A program made the position numbers and the translations under genes. This document shows positions 1 to 9,474 of a stretch of 64,000 bases of DNA, in pieces (positions within the stretch are counted from its first letter, which is position 1; each line of letters begins with the position of its first letter). Location: assembly GCA_963697675.1 (NCBI GenBank), contig CAVOOW010000001.1, positions 186,001 to 250,000 on the forward strand. The letters are read 5' to 3'. The DNA comes from CAVOOW01 sp963697675. Lineage in GTDB: Bacteria > Actinomycetota > Actinomycetes > JACCUZ01. The notes under the pieces were generated by a model. That model was not told where the DNA came from, did not search any database, and worked only from the letters and a program-made list of their open reading frames with translations.

Positions 1-238
1 CGGCAGCCTCCGCTCGCTCCGTCGCCGCGACGATGTCCTCGTCGCTTTCCCCCGAGTCGGAGAAGCGGAAGGTGAAGAACGGCCGAACGGCGAGGTCATA
101 GCTCAGGTGCCCCTCGGGCGTGAATGAGGCGGCCAGTGCGTCGTGCTCCGACGCGCTGGCCAGCAACTCTGCCCGTTGCTCCGGGGTGAGGTTCTTGAAC
201 TCACCCCGGACCTTGATGCGGAAGACGCGCGAGGTCAC
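1..238 (-). CDS. DUF6204 family protein (3' end beyond window)
   Basis: Reading leftward from a GTG at 238, the frame stays open to the window edge, giving 79 residues that begin VTSRVFRIKVRGEFKNL. The segment PEQRAELLA, then FTPEGHLSYDLAVRPFFTFRF, resembles the DUF6204 family of actinobacteria as I know it. The function of that family is unknown. It lies 43 bp downstream of the Calx-beta gene on the same strand, so the two may be co-transcribed. The C-terminus is missing only because the window ends. Confidence 0.72.
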   Translation of the reverse strand, partial: MTSRVFRIKVRGEFKNLTPEQRAELLASASEHDALAASFTPEGHLSYDLAVRPFFTFRFSDSGESDEDIVAATERAEAA

Positions 239-281
239 CCGACAGACCGTAGTGAACGGCCGATGCGACGCGCCACACCCA

Positions 282-1147
282 TCAGTCGTTGTTCGACAGG
301 AACAAGTCGATGTCGTTGTCAGAGACGGCGATCGTCGTGGTGTTGTCGAAGCGCACGTCGATCTGCTCGTTGGGCTCGACGGTGGTGTCACCGCAGATCG
401 TGATCGGTAGGACGGAGACCCGCGACCCCTTGGCGTAGGTGAGTGTCCTGGTCGGGAAGGTCTGGTAGTCGACCCGGGAGTCGCGTCGCCGTAGGTCCCG
501 ACGAGCGGGGCGGGCAGCGGGATGCTGGTGAAGTCGACGGCATCGACGGTCGACCGCGCCTTGACGGGCTTGTTCACCGGGATGGTCACGTTGTACGCGA
601 AGCAGCCGGTGTCGGGCTCGGGCATGGTCTGGTTGGGCGGCAGCAGCAGCGGCTTGCTCGGTTTCGCGCTGCCGTTGTCGTCGTTGGCGATCGACAGGTC
701 GATGTCGTTGTCGCCGACGTTGAACTCCGTGTCGTCGAAGCGCACGTCGATCTGCTCGTCAGGCTCGATGGTCGTGTCGCCCTTGATCTTGACGGTGAAC
801 CGGGCGACTTGCTGACCCGGCTTGAACGTCAGGTCGAACGAGCCGAACGGGACGTAGTCGGAGCCGGGCGTGGCATTCCCATACGTGCCGCCACCGCCTG
901 GCAACGGGACCGACGTGTAGTCGACGACCTCGAGCGTCACGGCGTGGTCGAACGGGTTGGGCGCGGTCAGGCCGACGTTGACGGTGAAAGCAGCTGTGCC
1001 GCTGTCACCTTCGGCGACGGTCATGTTCGGCAGCAGGATCGTCGGCGCGACCACGGCCGCCTGAGCCGGCGAGCCCAACGCGACCACTGCCACGGCGATG
1101 GCGACAGCCGAGGCTGCAGCCAGCAGTCGTGAGGCACGGTGAGACAT
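282..1147 (-). CDS. secreted Calx-beta domain protein (frameshifted)
   Basis: Starts with an ATG and a clear signal peptide (MSHRASRLLAAASAVAIAVA, then a run ending SPAQA). The mature part has two Calx-beta-like repeats, each with an SDY...F motif, a beta-strand core, the phrase DEQIDVRFD or NEQIDVRFD, and a closing NDID. Calx-beta domains are calcium-binding beta-sandwiches of extracellular proteins. The frame breaks near 470-473: PGS should be followed by DYQTF, but one C appears to be missing from GGGTC(C)GAC. The second frame then runs to TGA at 282-284. Restoring one base gives 288 residues. It is probably a sequence error, although real decay cannot be excluded. Confidence 0.75.
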
Positions 1148-1274
1148 GGGGGTTCCCCTCTACGTCGACGGCGTCCGCTCGGCGCGGCCCGGGGACAGGA
1201 GGGGCGTCCAGCGACGTTGATACGTCAGCCCCAGATGGGGACGTCGGGCGACCGGGCCGGTTGCCCGTGGCACG

Positions 1275-2651
1275 ATGCGGGCCATGAACGACCGGACCGC
1301 GATCCCTCGAGAACGCGTGGCCGCGCTGCTGCAGGAAGAGAACGCCCGGTTCGTCGCGGAACACCCACGCTCGATGGCACTGCTCGAACGTGCCCGGTCG
1401 AGCATGCCTCGGGGCGTCCCGATGTCGTGGATGGAGAGCCTCTACGAGCACTCGCCGGTCTTCGTCGAGCGCGGCGACGGAGCACGGTTCACCGATGTCG
1501 ACGGGCGGTCGTACATCGACATGTACATCGGCGACATGAGCGGGTTCTGCGGCCACGCGCCACCAGCTGTTGTCGATGCGGTCACCCGGCGCATGGCGCA
1601 GGGCAACCACTTCCTGCTGCCCGGCGAGGACGCGATCGCCGTCGCGGAGCATCTGGCCACCCGCTACGGCCTCCCCAAGTGGCAGTTCACCCTGTCGGCC
1701 ACCCAGGCCAACGCCGAGGTCATCCGTCTCGCCCGCCACATCACGGGACGCGAGCTGGTTGTGCTTTTCGACGGCAAGTACCACGGGCATCTCGATGCGA
1801 CTCTGGTCGTGGATGAGGGAGACGGTGTCCTCCCCGAGTACCAAGGCCTCCCGAGCTCCATCACCGGCCAGGCCCGGGTCATCCAGTTCAACGACGTCGC
1901 CGGGCTCGAGGCGGCGCTGGCGCCGCGGGACGTCGCGCTCGTCCTGACCGAACCAGTCATGACCAACGCCGGCATCATCAGTCCGGACCCCGCGTTCCAC
2001 GATGCCTTGCGACGGATGACCCGCGAGACCGGGACGTTGCTCGCGCTGGACGAGACGCACTCACTCGTCGGGGCGTACGGGGGCATGTCCGGCGAACTGG
2101 CGCTCGATCCGGACCTGTTCACGATCGGTAAGTCGATCGCGGCCGGTGTTCCGCTGGGTGCCTATGGGATGACCGAGGAGGTCGCCTCCGTCGTTGCGCC
2201 ACACGACCAGCACAACCTCGTCTCCGGCGCGCTGGTCGCTGAGGTGGCGACGGGCGGAACTCTGTTCGGCAACGCGCTGTCGATGGCAGCCGGCCGCGCC
2301 GCTCTGACCGAGGTCCTGACGCCGGACGCGTTCGCGCGAGCGCGTGACCTCGGGACGCGGATGGTCGAAGGACTCCAGGCTGCCATCGCATCAGCGGGTC
2401 TGCCGTGGAACGTGGCCCAGATGGGCACCCACGCCTATTACGGGTTCACTCCCGTCGCGGCACGGAACGGGATGGAGTCGCGCGACAATGACGACGTCGA
2501 CCTTCGCGCCCTGATCCGGGTCTGGATGGCCAATCGTGGCGTCTGGGAGTCAGGTTGGTGGCTGGGACCGACGGTGTCGGTCGCCCACAGCGAGTCAGAC
2601 GTCGACGAGTACGTGGGGTTGTTCGGCCAGTTCCTCGCCACCGTCGACTGA
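1275..2651 (+). CDS. class III aminotransferase (glutamate-1-semialdehyde aminomutase-like)
   Basis: The 458-residue PLP-dependent fold-type I enzyme resembles glutamate-1-semialdehyde aminomutases and other class III aminotransferases. Visible features are the N-terminal substrate region with GARFTDVDGRSYIDMYIGD, the cofactor-binding FDGKYHGHLDATL, the Asp of LALDETH that contacts the pyridine nitrogen, and the Schiff-base lysine in TIGKSIAAGVPLGAYG. Length is normal for the family. No hem genes are nearby, so a role in tetrapyrrole synthesis is not supported; it may act on another amino donor. A second ATG at 1284 is an alternative start, and neither has a strong ribosome-binding site. Confidence 0.85.
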   Translation: MRAMNDRTAIPRERVAALLQEENARFVAEHPRSMALLERARSSMPRGVPMSWMESLYEHSPVFVERGDGARFTDVDGRSYIDMYIGDMSGFCGHAPPAVVDAVTRRMAQGNHFLLPGEDAIAVAEHLATRYGLPKWQFTLSATQANAEVIRLARHITGRELVVLFDGKYHGHLDATLVVDEGDGVLPEYQGLPSSITGQARVIQFNDVAGLEAALAPRDVALVLTEPVMTNAGIISPDPAFHDALRRMTRETGTLLALDETHSLVGAYGGMSGELALDPDLFTIGKSIAAGVPLGAYGMTEEVASVVAPHDQHNLVSGALVAEVATGGTLFGNALSMAAGRAALTEVLTPDAFARARDLGTRMVEGLQAAIASAGLPWNVAQMGTHAYYGFTPVAARNGMESRDNDDVDLRALIRVWMANRGVWESGWWLGPTVSVAHSESDVDEYVGLFGQFLATVD

Positions 2652-2653
2652 GG

Positions 2654-3091
2654 TCAGTCCAGCGCGGCGTTGAGGCGACGCAGCAGGCGCGCCAGGTCCT
2701 TGACCTCCGTCACTTTCCAGCTGTCGAGGCGAGCGCGGAACCGCATCCGGCGGGCCTTCGAGGCAGCAGTGAGCCGACGCTTGCCCTTCGGGGTGACGGC
2801 CAGCAGCTGGGCCCGCCGATCGGTGGCGTCCGTGCGGCGAACCAGGAAGCCCAGTTTCTCCAGCCGGTTGACCTGACGGCTGATCGACGACTTGTCCACG
2901 CCGAAGAGGTCCGCAAGGTCGTTGGCCCGCAACGGGCCTGCGTCGGTCAGGGTGGCCAGCAGTGAATAGCTGGCGGCGTCGAGCTCGGGGTGGATCTCAC
3001 GGCTCAGCTCCCCCGACAGAGCCCGCGCCCGCCGCAGCAAGAGGGACAGTTCGCGTTCCAGGTCCTGCAGAGCCCGCTCGTCGTCAGCCAC
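2654..3091 (-). CDS. MarR family transcriptional regulator
   Basis: A 145-residue winged-helix regulator. The recognition region is seen in LRANDLADLFGVDKSSISRQVNRLEKLGFLVRR, followed by the wing DATDRRAQLLAVTPKGKRRL. It begins at a GTG and ends 2 bp from the convergent aminotransferase. MarR proteins act as dimers that release DNA on binding small ligands. No obvious target lies beside it; the upstream membrane protein on the same strand is the nearest candidate. Confidence 0.88.
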   Translation of the reverse strand: MADDERALQDLERELSLLLRRARALSGELSREIHPELDAASYSLLATLTDAGPLRANDLADLFGVDKSSISRQVNRLEKLGFLVRRTDATDRRAQLLAVTPKGKRRLTAASKARRMRFRARLDSWKVTEVKDLARLLRRLNAALD

Positions 3092-3142
3092 GAGGCGACT
3101 GTGCCATCAGTGTCAACAATCAGCGAAATCGCCGTCGCCCTC

Positions 3143-3917
3143 TCAGATGAGTTCAGTCGCGTCCATGCCGAGGTCGAGCAGACTTTGCACGAAGACCGCG
3201 GACAACCCGATCCGGCCGACCCATGGCAGGGCGGGGTGCGCGAGTGCGTTCGCGCCGAACGCTGACTGGCGCAACGTTTCCCGGAGAACCCACAGGAGTA
3301 CGAGGCCGAACAGGAATGGGAACAGCGGGATCCACAGCAACAGCGGAACCCCGACCACCCACAACGGAGCCCGCGATGCCCAGCCGCCCTCGCGCAGCCA
3401 GCGCTCGGCAACCACGGTGAGCAGCGCCGCGTACGCCGCCGGTATCGCGACGAACAGACCGATCGCCAGCCACGCAGGCTCGAGCAGCTGGAAGTCGACC
3501 CCTTCGGTGTGCACGATCGCCGCGCCCACCACGACCGCCGGTCCGGCCGCCACGGACGTGATCTGGAACCAGCGTGGGCCGAGCAGCAGTCCACGCACGA
3601 CGGCATAGACGCCCGCCCCGGCGACCCCGAACGCAACGGCGACCAGCAGCAGGCTCAGGGTGTCGCGCAGGCGTGAACTGCCCCATCCGGAACCCGTCGT
3701 CACTGATGACGCCAGTGGCCTCCGGGTTCAACCGCGCCAGCAGCATCATGGCCAGCCGTCCGCCGACCCCGCCCACGAGCAGTCCCAGCAGCGCGCCCGC
3801 CGCAGTGATGACAGCAAGCCGGCGCGCGGATTGCACGGCAGATGTGCCCCAACCGGTCTGGTCGACTGCGGTCGTGGCCACGGGACGAATCTTGTCAGGA
3901 ACCTCGCACCCGATCAT
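3143..3917 (-). CDS. multi-pass membrane protein of unknown function (frameshifted)
   Basis: The N-terminal frame gives MIGCEVPDKIRP, a transmembrane segment (AAGALLGLLVGGVGGRLAM) and the phrase SDDGFRMGQF. The C-terminal frame gives RDTLSLLLVAVAFG and several more hydrophobic helices. They meet at about 3666-3676, where TTCACGCCTGCGC carries one C too many to read F-T-L-R-D-T-L. Corrected length is about 257 residues. The glycine-rich first helix followed by SDDGF is typical of a family of uncharacterised actinobacterial membrane proteins. The start is 33 bp from the divergent FUSC gene, which may share its promoter region. Confidence 0.7.
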
Positions 3918-3950
3918 GCCTTTTCGTGGTCGGTGCCGAATGATGTGCGG

Positions 3951-6246
3951 ATGGATCTCGTACGCCGACTGAAGGAACGCGATCGCGGCTTCGCCGCGCT
4001 GCGCCGGGCCGGCCGGACCGCGATCGTGATGCCGGCGATGTTCGCCGTCGGAGCAGAGGTACTGGACAACCCGGAGCTCGCGACCTTCGCGGCGTTCGGT
4101 TCCTTCGCGCTGCTGTTGCTGGTCGACTTCGGCGGCCCGATCAGTGACCGGGTGCTGGCGCACGTGTCACTCTGCCTGGTCGGAGCGGTGTTCATCTGCG
4201 TCGGGACGGTGGCCTCGCGCAACGCCTGGCTGGCAGCCGCTGCAATGGCGCTCGTCGGCTTCGGCGTGATCTTCGCCGGAGTCGTCAGCTCGGTGCTGGC
4301 CGGGGCGACGACCTCGCTGCTGCTCGCGTTCATCCTGCCGGTGTCGCTGACTGCGCCGGCGTCCGCGATCCCGTCGCGGCTCGCCGGCTGGGGGCTTGCC
4401 TCGGTCGCGTCGCTGCTCGCCGTCCTCTTCCTCTGGCCGGCACCCGCCCGCGATCCCCTCCGCGGCGCCGCCGCGGTCGCCTGCCGGGCGCTCGCGACCC
4501 GACTGCGATCGGACGTGGACCGGCTCCTCGGCGACGAGGGTCATGCGGCAACGTCTCGACGGCGAACTCGAGCCGACGGTGCCCGGCGCTGCGGTCAAGC
4601 CGCTGCGGCAGGTGTTCCTCGCCACGCCGTTCCGCCCGACCGGTTTGAGCACCGCCACCCGAACGGTGGTGCGCCTGGTCGACGAGCTGACCTGGCTCGA
4701 CGCCATCGTCATCGAGTCGTCCGCTCAGCCCGACGGCCTGCCGGTGAACCGCTCGGCCTGCGCCGTGCGGTCCGCGGCAGCCACCGTTCTCGAGCGCGGC
4801 GCAGATCTGCTCGACCGACCCGCAAGCGACCCCGGGCCCCTGCGCGACGCGCTGACCGAACTCACCGCCGCCCTGTCGCGGATGGAGCACCAAGCAACTC
4901 ACGAGCTGCCGGTAGGTCGGGTCGCCCCGTCCGGGGCAGGCGTCGATGTGGAGATGCAGATCAGCGAGTTCATCACCTCGCTCGACCCGAGCTTTCGCGC
5001 GCAGGAGCTGGCCTTCGCCGTCTCGCTCGTCGCCGGCAACATCGACCGCGCCGCGGCGGCCGAGCGACGCAGCTGGGTCGATCGGCTGCTGGGGCGCCAG
5101 CCCGAGGGGCTGCCCGGCAGCCTCTCGGCGGCCCAGGAGCGCGCGGCCGCGCACGTCGAGTGGCACTCGGTGTGGCTGCACAACAGTCTCCGCGGCGGCG
5201 CCGGGCTCGGGCTCGCAGTCCTCGTGGCCGACCTGGCCGAGGTGCAGCACTCGTTCTGGGTCGTGCTCGGCGCGCTGTCGGTGCTGCGCTCGAACGCCTT
5301 GAGCACCGGCCAGAACGCCTTGCGCGGCTTGCTCGGCACCGTGGCCGGATTCGCGCTCGGCGCGTTGCTGTTGGTGCCGATCGGCACCGACACCCGGGTG
5401 CTGTGGGTGCTGCTGCCCGTGGCGATCCTGGTCGCCGGTGTAGCCCCCGCCGCGATCGGTTTCGCCACGGGGCAGGCCGGATTCACCGTCGTGCTTGTGA
5501 TCCTGTTCAACATCCTCGCGCCGGCCGGCTGGCAGGTCGGTCTGCTGCGTGTGGAGGACGTCGCGATCGGTTGTGCGGTGAGCCTGGTCGTCGGGTTGCT
5601 GTTCTGGCCGCGCGGTGCGGCGGCCGCACTGAACCGGGCACTGTCTGTCGCCTACACCGACAGCGCCGAGTTCCTGGCCCGCGCGGTTGAGTTCGGCATG
5701 GTCCGCTGCGACGTGTCGGCCGCTTCGCTGCCACCGCCAAGTCATGAGGCGGTACGCGCGGCCGCTGCATCCCGCCGTTTGGACGACACGTTCCGCGCCT
5801 ACCTCGCCGAGCGAGGCGCCAAGCCGGTGCCGCTCCCTGAGGTCAGCAGCCTGGTCGCCGGAGTCGCGGGCCTGCGGCTCGCGGCCGACGCTGTGCTGGA
5901 CCTGTGGCAGCGCGAGGACGGGCAGGCAACGGGTGATCGCGCCGGTGCCCGCGGCGAGCTGCTCGGCAGCAGCGAAGCTGTGCGCTCCTGGTATGCGGAC
6001 TTCGCCGCCAGCATCGTCACCCGCTCCTCGGTCCGCGACCCGCTCCGGCACGACCTGGCGGCCGACGCCCGTCTCGTCGACGCCGTGCGCTCCGACCTGC
6101 GGCTGGCGGACGGTCGGGCCAGCGCCACCGCCGTCCGGATGATCTGGACCGGCGATCACCTGGACGCGGCCCGGCGGTTGCAGGCCACTCTCGTCGGGCC
6201 GGCGCGGGCAGTCAGCTCACGCGACGTCGAGCCAGCTGCTGGCTAG
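3951..6246 (+). CDS. FUSC family membrane protein (frameshifted)
   Basis: Starts at MDLVRRLKERDRGFAALRRAGR. The protein has two membrane blocks of about five helices each (roughly residues 25-165 and 400-540), separated and followed by soluble helical regions, the layout of aromatic-acid-exporter-like FUSC proteins. The first frame stays good to GDEGHAA (near 4548), and the second frame carries LDGELEPTVPG and everything downstream, including LHNSLRGGAGLGLAVLVADL. One inserted base near 4550 reconciles them and gives about 764 residues. FUSC proteins are inner-membrane transporters or export partners; the substrate here is unknown. The next gene starts 10 bp downstream. Confidence 0.82.
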
Positions 6247-6256
6247 TCTCCGTGGC

Positions 6257-7177
6257 GTGGACCATGCCGTGACACTTCGCCCTGGGACCTTCGACGACCT
6301 CCCCGCCGCGGCAGGGTTGCGGGCCGGCGCGGTCGCCGACGCGATCATCACCCCCGAGGGCATGCATACGCGGCTGGCCGAGCTGGGCGCCGCTGCCGAC
6401 CTGAGGATGCTCGCCGCCGAGGTTGACGGACAGGTGATCGGCTGGTGCAACGGCTGGCGCAACACGCTCGGCAAAGACCCGGGCGTCGGCGCGCTCGACG
6501 TCATCGTTGCCCCCGACCACCAGCGGCGAGGTCTCGGAGGTCGGCTGATCACCCGCGGTCTCGAGCACCTGGAAGGCATCGGGATCCACACCGTCCGGGG
6601 ATATTCGGTCGACGGTCCCGCACAGCGCGCGGTGGCCGCCCGCTTCGGGTTCGTCGAGGTCCATGCGTCCAGCACGTCCGCTCTCGACCCGCGCAGCATC
6701 GAGCCGCTCCCCGTGCCTGAAGGGGTCACGCTCCGATCGTTCGCCGAGATCGATGACCCGCGACCGATCTACGAGCTCGACCTGGAGGTGTCGCCCGACG
6801 TCCCCGGGGACGAGGACTTCGGCTCGATGACTCTCGAGCAGTGGAAGGCGCAGATGTGGCACACCGTCTTCGCTGACGTCGACGCCAGCCTGGCGGCGTA
6901 TGTCGACGGCGAACTGGCTGCGGTGACGATGCTCCGGGTCGACCGGCCCAGCCACCGCGCGCACAACAACCTCACCGGCACGCGCCGCTCGTACCGCGGT
7001 CGGGGCCTGGCCCGGCTGCTCAAGACGCACAGCCTGCACCGCGCCGCCCTGGCCGGCGCCACCATCGCCTTCACCGACAACGACGAGACGAACACGGCGA
7101 TGCTCAAAATCAACCGCGAGCTCGGCTATCGTCACTCGTCCCGCCGCGTCGAGTGGGAACGCCGCACAAGCACCTGA
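6257..7177 (+). CDS. GNAT N-acetyltransferase with two GNAT domains
   Basis: The 306-residue protein begins at GTG (VDHAVTLRPGTFDDL). The N-terminal domain has the acetyl-CoA loop VAPDHQRRGLGGRLI (about residues 77-91). The second domain (about residues 155-300) has the matching loop in TGTRRSYRGRGLARLLK and ends with a typical FTDNDETNTAMLKINRELGY. This arrangement resembles mycothiol-synthase-like tandem acetyltransferases. The substrate cannot be inferred. It lies 10 bp after the FUSC gene and 22 bp before the Crp/Fnr gene, so the three may form one transcript. Confidence 0.87.
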   Translation: MDHAVTLRPGTFDDLPAAAGLRAGAVADAIITPEGMHTRLAELGAAADLRMLAAEVDGQVIGWCNGWRNTLGKDPGVGALDVIVAPDHQRRGLGGRLITRGLEHLEGIGIHTVRGYSVDGPAQRAVAARFGFVEVHASSTSALDPRSIEPLPVPEGVTLRSFAEIDDPRPIYELDLEVSPDVPGDEDFGSMTLEQWKAQMWHTVFADVDASLAAYVDGELAAVTMLRVDRPSHRAHNNLTGTRRSYRGRGLARLLKTHSLHRAALAGATIAFTDNDETNTAMLKINRELGYRHSSRRVEWERRTST

Positions 7178-7199
7178 CGGTTGATCGGGATGGTTCACT

Positions 7200-7874
7200 G
7201 TGGCGATGGATTGGCCGCTGCTGGCATCGATACCCGAGGACGAACGTCGGCATTTCCTGGCCACAGCGCGTCGCGGGTCATTCGCTCGGAACGAGGTTGT
7301 CATGCACGAGGGAGATCCCGCGGACAGTCTCCACCTCGTCGAGTCCGGCCGACTCGCCGTGCGGGTGTCGACTCCCGACGGAAGCGTGGCGATGCTGAAC
7401 CTGTTGTCCCGCGGTGACTACTTCGGCGAGCTCGCGCTGTTGCGAGACGCCAGCAACAAACAGCGGTCGGCCACCGTGATCGCACTGGAGCCTTCGGTGA
7501 CCTGGTGCATCACCGAGGGAGCGTTTCGAGAGCTGCGGACCCGGCATCCTGCGGTTGACCACGTGGTGACGGCCCTGCTCGTGCGTCGAGTGGAAGAGCT
7601 CTCCGCTCGACTGCTGGAGACGCTCTACCTCGGGTTGGACCGGCGCGTCTACCGGAGACTCGACGAGCTGTCGCGCCTCTACGCCGGCGAGGACTCAGCT
7701 GCTGCCGTGAGCGTGCCGTTGACCCAGGACCACCTGGCGGAGATGGTCGGGGGAACCCGGCAGTCGGTGAACCAGGTCCTGCAGCGGCTAGCCGCCCAGC
7801 ACGTGGTGGAGCTCGGCCGGGCGCGAGTCGTGATCACCGACCGTGCTGCTCTGCACCGGAAGGCCCAGCTCTGA
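7200..7874 (+). CDS. Crp/Fnr family transcriptional regulator
   Basis: The 224-residue protein has a cyclic-nucleotide-binding-like beta-barrel (residues 10-125, with GDYFGELALL at the phosphate-binding cassette). A C-terminal helix-turn-helix follows, seen in VPLTQDHLAEMVGGTRQSVNQVLQRL. No iron-sulfur cysteine cluster is visible, so it is closer to Crp than Fnr. A second possible start is the ATG at 7206. Three inverted repeats follow its stop codon. Confidence 0.9.
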   Translation: MAMDWPLLASIPEDERRHFLATARRGSFARNEVVMHEGDPADSLHLVESGRLAVRVSTPDGSVAMLNLLSRGDYFGELALLRDASNKQRSATVIALEPSVTWCITEGAFRELRTRHPAVDHVVTALLVRRVEELSARLLETLYLGLDRRVYRRLDELSRLYAGEDSAAAVSVPLTQDHLAEMVGGTRQSVNQVLQRLAAQHVVELGRARVVITDRAALHRKAQL

Positions 7875-7894
7875 CGCGAAGTCGACCGACCGAG

Positions 7895-7910
7895 TGTCGG
7901 CAACCCGACA
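7895..7910 (+). terminator. hairpin after the Crp/Fnr gene
   Basis: TGTCGG and CCGACA form a perfect 6-bp stem around the tetraloop CAAC, 21 bp after the stop codon. There is no U-run, as is usual for high-GC actinobacterial terminators. The role is inferred from position. Confidence 0.45.
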
Positions 7911-7955
7911 GACGTGACAGCTCGGGCCGAGCATGATCTTTTCATGGCGCACAAG

Positions 7956-7987
7956 GCAAACGGTGGCGGAGGGGACTGCCCGTTTGC
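7956..7987. repeat. inverted repeat with a 15-codon ORF
   Basis: GCAAACGG (7956-7963) and CCGTTTGC (7980-7987) are perfect inverted arms. A 15-codon frame, MAHKANGGGGDCPFA, starts at the ATG at 7944 and overlaps both arms. No convincing ribosome-binding site precedes it. It could be a chance ORF within a stem-loop. Confidence 0.35.
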
Positions 7988-8013
7988 GTGAGTCGACCGG
8001 CGGGGGACGCCGA

Positions 8014-8054
8014 CGCGCAGGCTCTTGGGGGGCGTGCAAACGAGAGCCTGCGCG
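8014..8054. terminator. strong bidirectional hairpin between convergent genes
   Basis: CGCGCAGGCTCT (8014-8025) and AGAGCCTGCGCG (8043-8054) form a perfect 12-bp stem with a 17-nt loop. It lies between the rightward Crp/Fnr gene and the leftward MFS gene that ends at 8073, as expected of a shared terminator. Confidence 0.65.
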
Positions 8055-8072
8055 TTGGACGAACCGCATCCG

Positions 8073-9356
8073 CTAACGGGGAACGACTGCCAGCGTCCAG
8101 CCATGGCTTCGTCGCGGCTGAAGTGCGAGCCGCAGGTGGCCGAGCCGGGCCAGGTGGACCGAGATCGCGACAGTCGCGACCAGTCCGACACCGCCCGCGA
8201 GCACCAGCCCCGACTGCGCGCCCAGATGCTGGTCGACGTAGCCCACGACCGGGCCGCCAAGCGCACCTGCACCCATGAACGCCAGCAGGTAGACGCCCAT
8301 CACCCGTCCTCGCATCGCCCGGTGCGTGTCGAGCTGCACCGTGGAGTTGACGGACGTGAACAGCGTCACCGTGCACAAGCCGATGCCCACGAGCAGCAGG
8401 CTGAAGGCAACGGCCTCGTGGGCCAGGCCGGCCGAGAGCTCGAGCACCGCGAGCAGCGCCGCCATCGTGGCGAGGGTCCGCAGCCGCGCATGGGTGCGCC
8501 GGGCTGCAAGCAGCGCGCCCGCAAGCGCTCCACCGGCGACCGTCGACGTGAGCAATCCGTAGCCCCCCGGTCCCGACTCCGCGACGCTTCTGGCGTAGGC
8601 CGCCAGCGTCACTGCAAGGTTCATCGTGAAGAAGCTGAAGCAGCCGGCGAGCACGATCGGCCACAGGATGGTCGGGCGTTGCCGGACATAGCCGAACGTC
8701 TCTCGCAGCCGCACGGAGGCGCGCGACGTGACCTCGGGGACGTGCAGCTCCGCAGTACGCATGAGGAGCAGGGCGACGAGTGGCGGCGCGAACGAGACAG
8801 CGTTGATCGCGAAGGAGAATCCTGGTCCGAACGCGCTCATGAGAAGACCCGAGAGAGCCGGGCCGACCAGAGCGCCGAGCTGGAAGATCGACGAGTTCAG
8901 CCCGATGGCGCTGCGCATGTGCGCCTGTGGGACGAGCTCGGTGACGAAGGACTGGCGTGTCGGGTTGTCGATCGCGATGACCGTGCCGGTGAGGAACGCG
9001 AGGACGTACACATGTACGACGTGGACGTGGCCGGTCAGCGTCAGGACAGCGAGCACTCCGGCCAGGGTGGAGAAGGACGCTGCCGTGCACACCAGAACCC
9101 GGCGCTTGGGATAGCGATCAGCGAGGACGCCGCCGTAGGGGCTGAACAACAGGCTGGGCAGGAACTGCAGCGCGACGGTGAACCCGACGGCGGTCGCACT
9201 GCCGGTCAGGCTCAGCACCAACCAGTCCTGAGCGATGCGTTGGACCCAGCCCCCCGTGTAGGAGAAGAGCTGCGAGGCGATGAAGATGCGGAAGTTGTGA
9301 GTGGACAGAGAGCTGAATGTCGAAGGAACGGCGGACGCGGAGGCGCGTCGGAACAC
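8073..9356 (-). CDS. MFS transporter (EntS-like exporter)
   Basis: The 427-residue protein has 11-12 hydrophobic helices. The N-terminal half shows SSLSTHNFRIFIASQLFSY and the cytoplasmic loop GVLADRYPKRRVLV, features of the MFS_3/enterobactin-exporter-like branch. It is probably a proton-driven exporter; the substrate is unknown. It is divergently transcribed from the LysR gene, and the 118-bp space between holds an inverted repeat. That arrangement suggests LysR control of this exporter. Confidence 0.87.
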   Translation of the reverse strand: MFRRASASAVPSTFSSLSTHNFRIFIASQLFSYTGGWVQRIAQDWLVLSLTGSATAVGFTVALQFLPSLLFSPYGGVLADRYPKRRVLVCTAASFSTLAGVLAVLTLTGHVHVVHVYVLAFLTGTVIAIDNPTRQSFVTELVPQAHMRSAIGLNSSIFQLGALVGPALSGLLMSAFGPGFSFAINAVSFAPPLVALLLMRTAELHVPEVTSRASVRLRETFGYVRQRPTILWPIVLAGCFSFFTMNLAVTLAAYARSVAESGPGGYGLLTSTVAGGALAGALLAARRTHARLRTLATMAALLAVLELSAGLAHEAVAFSLLLVGIGLCTVTLFTSVNSTVQLDTHRAMRGRVMGVYLLAFMGAGALGGPVVGYVDQHLGAQSGLVLAGGVGLVATVAISVHLARLGHLRLALQPRRSHGWTLAVVPR

Positions 9357-9434
9357 AGAGGGTCCTCAGAGTCGTGTTCAAGTGGGTCATTGTGATCTTC
9401 GCGCAGGCCGCACAGTTTCTGAAGGGTTATCAAT

Positions 9435-9464
9435 CCTATAAGTCTCATACGCATCCGTTATAGG
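9435..9464. promoter_or_regulatory. inverted repeat in the MFS/LysR divergent promoter
   Basis: CCTATAA (9435-9441) and TTATAGG (9458-9464) are perfect inverted arms with 16 bp between them. They end 10 bp before the LysR start codon. LysR regulators commonly bind such dyads between themselves and a divergent target. The assignment is by position and symmetry. Confidence 0.55.
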
Positions 9465-9474
9465 GTCTAGGACC

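Noticed and set aside
443..1132. Long rightward frame opposite the Calx-beta gene
   Set aside because: It is the antisense of the real leftward gene, which has a signal peptide and clear Calx-beta repeats. High GC leaves both strands open.
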